DNA of 10,938 nt, taken from positions 9,999-20,936 of the forward strand of contig NAOQ01000709.1 of the NCBI GenBank assembly GCA_002751075.1. Reading direction: 5' to 3'. The translations under genes and the position numbers were made by a program. Within the stretch, counting starts at the first letter, position 1; the number at the start of each line of letters is the position of its first letter. Below are positions 9,101 to 10,938 of this stretch, one piece after another. The DNA is from Ichthyophonus hoferi. Taxonomy: Eukaryota > Opisthokonta > Ichthyosporea > Ichthyophonida > Ichthyophonidae. The notes beneath the pieces were generated by a model. It was not told where the DNA came from and ran no database searches. It worked only from the letters and a program-made list of their open reading frames with translations.

Positions 9101-10938
9101 GTCTGCTGCCGGAACTGCTAAGGGGTAGGTGGTAAGGGAAAGAGAGGGTGTGGGGTGGGATGTGTTGTTATGGTAATATTAAGATGGCCAAAGGAATAAA
9201 TGCGACTGAAGGGTTGCTTATCCTATACTGTACAAGTCAGGTGCATTAAAAAGGAATTACAATATGGTACAAATGAATTGGCTACTATTCTCCCTCTCTA
9301 TTTATTTTTTTATTCAGATCCTTTTATCGTACAATAAGCTACGTTAAGATGGGTTGCACCAATCTAATCTAATCTAATCTAATCTAATCTAGCCGTCTCA
9401 CCCACTCCCTCGCACCCTCCCTCGCTCTCCTTCTCTCTGTAGTATGGGCGCTATTGTTAGGGCCTTTGACACTCGCCCAGCTGCCAAGGAAGAGGTGGAG
9501 ACCATGGGAGCCCAATTCTTGACGGTGGAGATAGAAGAAGACGGTACTGGTGCCGGAGGATATGCTAAGGTATGTATAGTATTAAATGTCAAATAATGTA
9601 TCTATAATCTATAAAATTTGTGTATTTAGAAAGAAAATAATTCAATGTAATATAATGCTGGTAAAGCATAGGCTGATTTATAGGCTAGGAATGTATGTAT
9701 GTGAAGTGCTCAATGCTAAATATAGTAATTTTATGCAAAGGAGTCACGTTAAAGTACAACTTAATCGAGTACTTCCTCGAATCTATTGGATATAGCTCAC
9801 AGAAAATGAACCTATCGGTTTTTTTCCGACAGTAACTATAAGAAGGTGTTTTTAATGAAAATAATCCAGTATAATATTAAGGCTCATAAATTAATATAAA
9901 AAAACATGCTGACCTATATGAGGTGGAATTTTAATTATATAACTATTTTCCAAAAACCTATATACAAATACAAATACAGTGCAGGGTTTAGAACAAGAAC
10001 ATCTTATATACCAAGACCTACAGAGGCTAGGTCATAGTAATAACAATGATAAATCACCACATGTCCATCCTGACCTAGCTTACCTACCCCGCTAGATAAT
10101 AATACCAGGATTTTATCAAATCCGAACTGTATCTGTAATACTAATTATCATAATTATAATTGCAATAGCAATTCCTTATATATACTGATCCTACCCCTGT
10201 CGCCGCAGACAATGAGTCCAGCTTTCATCAAAGCCGAAATGGATCTCTTCCACAAACAGTGTAAGAAGGTAGATATTATCATTACCACTGCCTTGGTACC
10301 TGGTAAAAAGGCTCCAGTTCTTATTACTACTGAGATGGTAAACGTCATGAAGAAAGGCAGCGTGGTGGTCGATCTGGCTGCTGAGATGGGTGGAAACTGT
10401 GAACTGACAAAGCCTGGTAAGGTCCACTGATTGGTGTATTTTTTTGGGGAAAAAAAGGTATATTAAAAATAGATTTTTAGCGTCTTCTGTTTTTGTGTAT
10501 GTGTGTGTTTCTTATATTAAGTTGAGATTATGTAGAAGTTTGGTGGTGGTATTATATATATGTGTGTGATTGGTTAGATTGTATTTTAATATAATATAAG
10601 GTAACCAATTAAATACGTAAATAATAATCTGATTAACCTGCAATCTATATATATAGTATTGCTATATTTGAAAGGTATCAAAAGGCTCTATATGTATTCC
10701 AGAATCACTCTTCTCTACCGTGATAATGAATAATGTTTTTTTGCCTGTATTTAATTCTGCTTGCATAGTGACAGCCATCCATAATGAGTGAGACAATAAC
10801 TACAGGCTATAATTGACCCAACCACTACCACCCTCTTCCTCTGTAACTAACTACACTAACCTCTCCCTCTCTTTCAGGCGAGGCTATCGACCATGAGGGA
10901 GTCACTATAGTAGGCTATACAGACCTTCTTCCTCGTGT
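6118..10938 (+). CDS. NNT: NAD(P) transhydrogenase, domain I portion, seven exons, cut by the window edge
   Basis: The enzyme couples proton movement across a membrane (the inner mitochondrial membrane in animals) to hydride transfer between NAD(H) and NADP(H), supplying NADPH for redox defence and biosynthesis. Exons at 6124 (or 6118)-6234, 7194-7273, 8313-8492, 8895-9124, 9443-9569, 10209-10416 and 10878-10938 join in frame, all with GT-AG introns between them. Counting from Ser at 6126, about 331 residues are visible. They follow bacterial PntA and mitochondrial NNT domain I throughout: IGVPKE at 10-15, the RQD loop R134/Q139/D142/S145, TAAGKLPPA at 172-180, GAGVAG at 186-191, FDTR with ribose-binding D209, and [10 protein letters not shown] near 303-312. 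Domain I is about 380 residues, so its last part, the membrane domain and the NADP domain lie beyond the right edge. Nothing looks broken. The start of the protein is uncertain. Confidence 0.95.
6124..6234 (+). CDS. NNT: NNT exon: start of domain I
   Basis: This exon encodes [15 protein letters not shown] and onward to the ...LTTK/G junction. It is the first beta-alpha unit of domain I and contains the family's 'GVPKE..... EKRVALTP' signature. The donor at 6235 is AAAG|GTATGAG, phase 1. The frame is closed upstream by TGA at 6111-6113 and has no ATG, so an earlier exon must exist. [14 protein letters not shown] aligns with human GIPYKQLTVGVPKE, which implies that coding begins left of the pyrimidine-rich CAG at 6141-6143. 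Usable AGs at 6113-6114, 6116-6117 and 6122-6123 all give the same phase 1; 6124 is chosen here, 6118 and 6115 are as possible. Confidence 0.85.
6235..7193 (+). other. NNT intron, 959 bases
   Basis: GTATGAGTG donor and TTTCATACAG acceptor. A 124-codon plus frame at 6445-6819 has a non-coding look (hydrophobic and Tyr/Leu-rich from T-rich DNA) and is treated as chance. No transposon was recognised. Confidence 0.85.
7194..7273 (+). CDS. NNT: NNT exon: second beta-alpha unit of domain I
   Basis: The split glycine is followed by [20 protein letters not shown] and KRAGAT. This matches the family's 'F.V.VE.GAG..A.F.D..Y..AGA' block (E. coli PntA: TVAVESGAGQLASF). It enters in phase 1 and leaves in phase 0 at ACG|GTAAGTG, a consensus donor. 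At 80 bases it is the shortest complete exon of the gene. Confidence 0.95.
7274..8312 (+). other. NNT intron, 1039 bases
   Basis: GTAAGTG donor and a CT-rich tract ending CCCTGTAG. It holds an A19 tract at 7508-7526 and nothing else recognised. Frames at 8089-8352 (+) and 8207-8485 (-) overlap the next exon and are shadows or chance. Confidence 0.85.
7508..7526. repeat. A19 homopolymer
   Basis: Nineteen adenines lie inside an intron. They could be the tail of an old retroposed copy, but the sequence before them shows no SINE-like promoter boxes or flanking duplication that I can see. Confidence 0.9.
8313..8492 (+). CDS. NNT: NNT exon: linker to the RQD loop
   Basis: Sixty whole codons, phase 0 at both ends, after a pyrimidine-rich CTCCCTGTAG acceptor and before AAG|GTTGGT. 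It reads [20 protein letters not shown] through [20 protein letters not shown] to DEIANKK. This corresponds to the family's 'AxEIW.SDIVVKV..P...E...L..G..L.SF..PA.NPELL..LA.R' region. It is the least conserved exon; the usual YPAQNPEL segment appears as MNPATDMDL. The reverse strand is also open here but is only a shadow. Confidence 0.9.
8493..8894 (+). other. NNT intron, 402 bases
   Basis: GTTGGT donor and GCCATCCCAG acceptor with only a modest pyrimidine tract. No other feature recognised. Confidence 0.85.
8895..9124 (+). CDS. NNT: NNT exon: RQD loop and Rossmann glycine motif
   Basis: The longest exon, 230 bases, holds the catalytic core of domain [15 protein letters not shown] carries all four residues of the RQD loop (R134, Q139, D142, S145), spaced exactly as R127, Q132, D135 and S138 of the Rhodospirillum rubrum protein; this loop contacts the nicotinamide and domain III during hydride transfer. 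Then come [15 protein letters not shown], the TAAGKLPPA strand lead-in, and [17 protein letters not shown], the NAD dinucleotide-binding turn. The family's usual GQITAAGK appears as GAITAAGK. It ends in phase 2 at AAGGG|GTAGGT (exon end 9124). Confidence 0.95.
9125..9442 (+). other. NNT intron, 318 bases
   Basis: Donor GTAGGTGG and a long CT-rich tract ending CTCTCTGTAG. It contains the (AATCT)6 array. The shortest intron of the gene. Confidence 0.85.
9361..9390 (+). repeat. (AATCT)6 pentanucleotide microsatellite
   Basis: Six perfect AATCT units, 53 bases before the 3' splice site of the next exon. Such an array is likely to vary in copy number between individuals. Confidence 0.95.
9443..9569 (+). 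CDS. NNT: NNT exon: NAD ribose-binding strand
   Basis: After the split glycine it reads [19 protein letters not shown] and ends GTGAGGYAK. The Asp of FDTR (D209) sits where R. rubrum D202 binds the adenosine ribose of NAD; an acidic residue here is the mark of NAD rather than NADP preference. '[22 protein letters not shown]' style sequence is the usual mobile-loop region before the next helix. Enters in phase 2, leaves in phase 0 at AAG|GTATGTA. The opposite-strand frame at 9398-9592 is a shadow. Confidence 0.95.
9570..10208 (+). other. NNT intron, 639 bases
   Basis: GTATGTA donor; acceptor CCTGTCGCCGCAG. A 69-codon plus frame (9586-9795) has no coding look. No repeat of note. Confidence 0.85.
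10209..10416 (+). CDS. NNT: NNT exon: second half of the NAD-binding fold
   Basis: It reads [20 protein letters not shown], then [20 protein letters not shown], then [20 protein letters not shown] and TKPG. The [12 protein letters not shown] turn and the [12 protein letters not shown] block are nearly invariant in PntA and NNT domain I. GGNCE follows the bacterial and protist form rather than vertebrate GGNFE. Enters in phase 0, leaves in phase 1 at CCTG|GTAAGG. Minus frames here are shadows. Confidence 0.95.
10417..10877 (+). other. NNT intron, 461 bases
   Basis: GTAAGG donor and a clean CT-rich tract ending CTCTCTTTCAG. GT-rich low-complexity sequence lies near 10494-10566. No other feature recognised. 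Confidence 0.85.
10878..10938 (+). CDS. NNT: NNT exon, partial: cut by the window edge
   Basis: The split glycine is followed by [19 protein letters not shown], the family's 'G.....GV.I.GYTDLPSR' strand near the end of domain I. The usual LPSR appears as LLPR. The exon runs off the right edge in mid-codon. Confidence 0.9.

Overview
This is eukaryotic nuclear DNA. It is AT-rich (roughly one third G+C by eye) and its only clear gene is split into short exons by GT-AG introns of about 0.3 to 1 kb. Intron size, a mitochondrial-type transhydrogenase that begins with domain I, and scattered transposon debris fit an early-branching or other AT-rich invertebrate (a sponge- or cnidarian-like genome), but the sequence does not fix the taxon.

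The right 45% (about 6.1 kb to the end) holds the 5' half of a plus-strand gene for NAD(P) transhydrogenase (NNT / PntA type). Seven exons are readable and join in frame with no stops. They encode about 331 residues of the extracellular-substrate-independent, soluble NAD(H)-binding domain I, including the RQD loop, the Rossmann glycine motif and the ribose-binding aspartate. The window cuts the gene near the end of domain I; the membrane domain and the NADP(H)-binding domain must lie to the right. No domain II or III exons are seen to the left, which favours the animal order (I-II-III) over the order of Entamoeba and apicomplexan enzymes, where domain I comes late.

The N-terminal exon is unresolved. 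A GC-richer, coding-like island with the first ATG (5554) sits 0.5 kb upstream. It joins in phase to the first sure exon if a GC-AG intron is used, and would give an N-terminus that does not look like a mitochondrial presequence.

The left 5.5 kb has no convincing gene. It contains a fossil scrap of a BEL/Pao LTR retrotransposon RNase H (about 0.4 kb), a 146-bp element with 20-bp inverted ends (758-903), a 170-bp tandem duplication that ends in a 14-bp triplet repeat and a hairpin (1172-1580), and a GC-richer island with long open frames on both strands (1864-2301). From about 2.3 to 5.45 kb nothing is recognisable. I found no RNA genes, CRISPR arrays or bacterial-type features.
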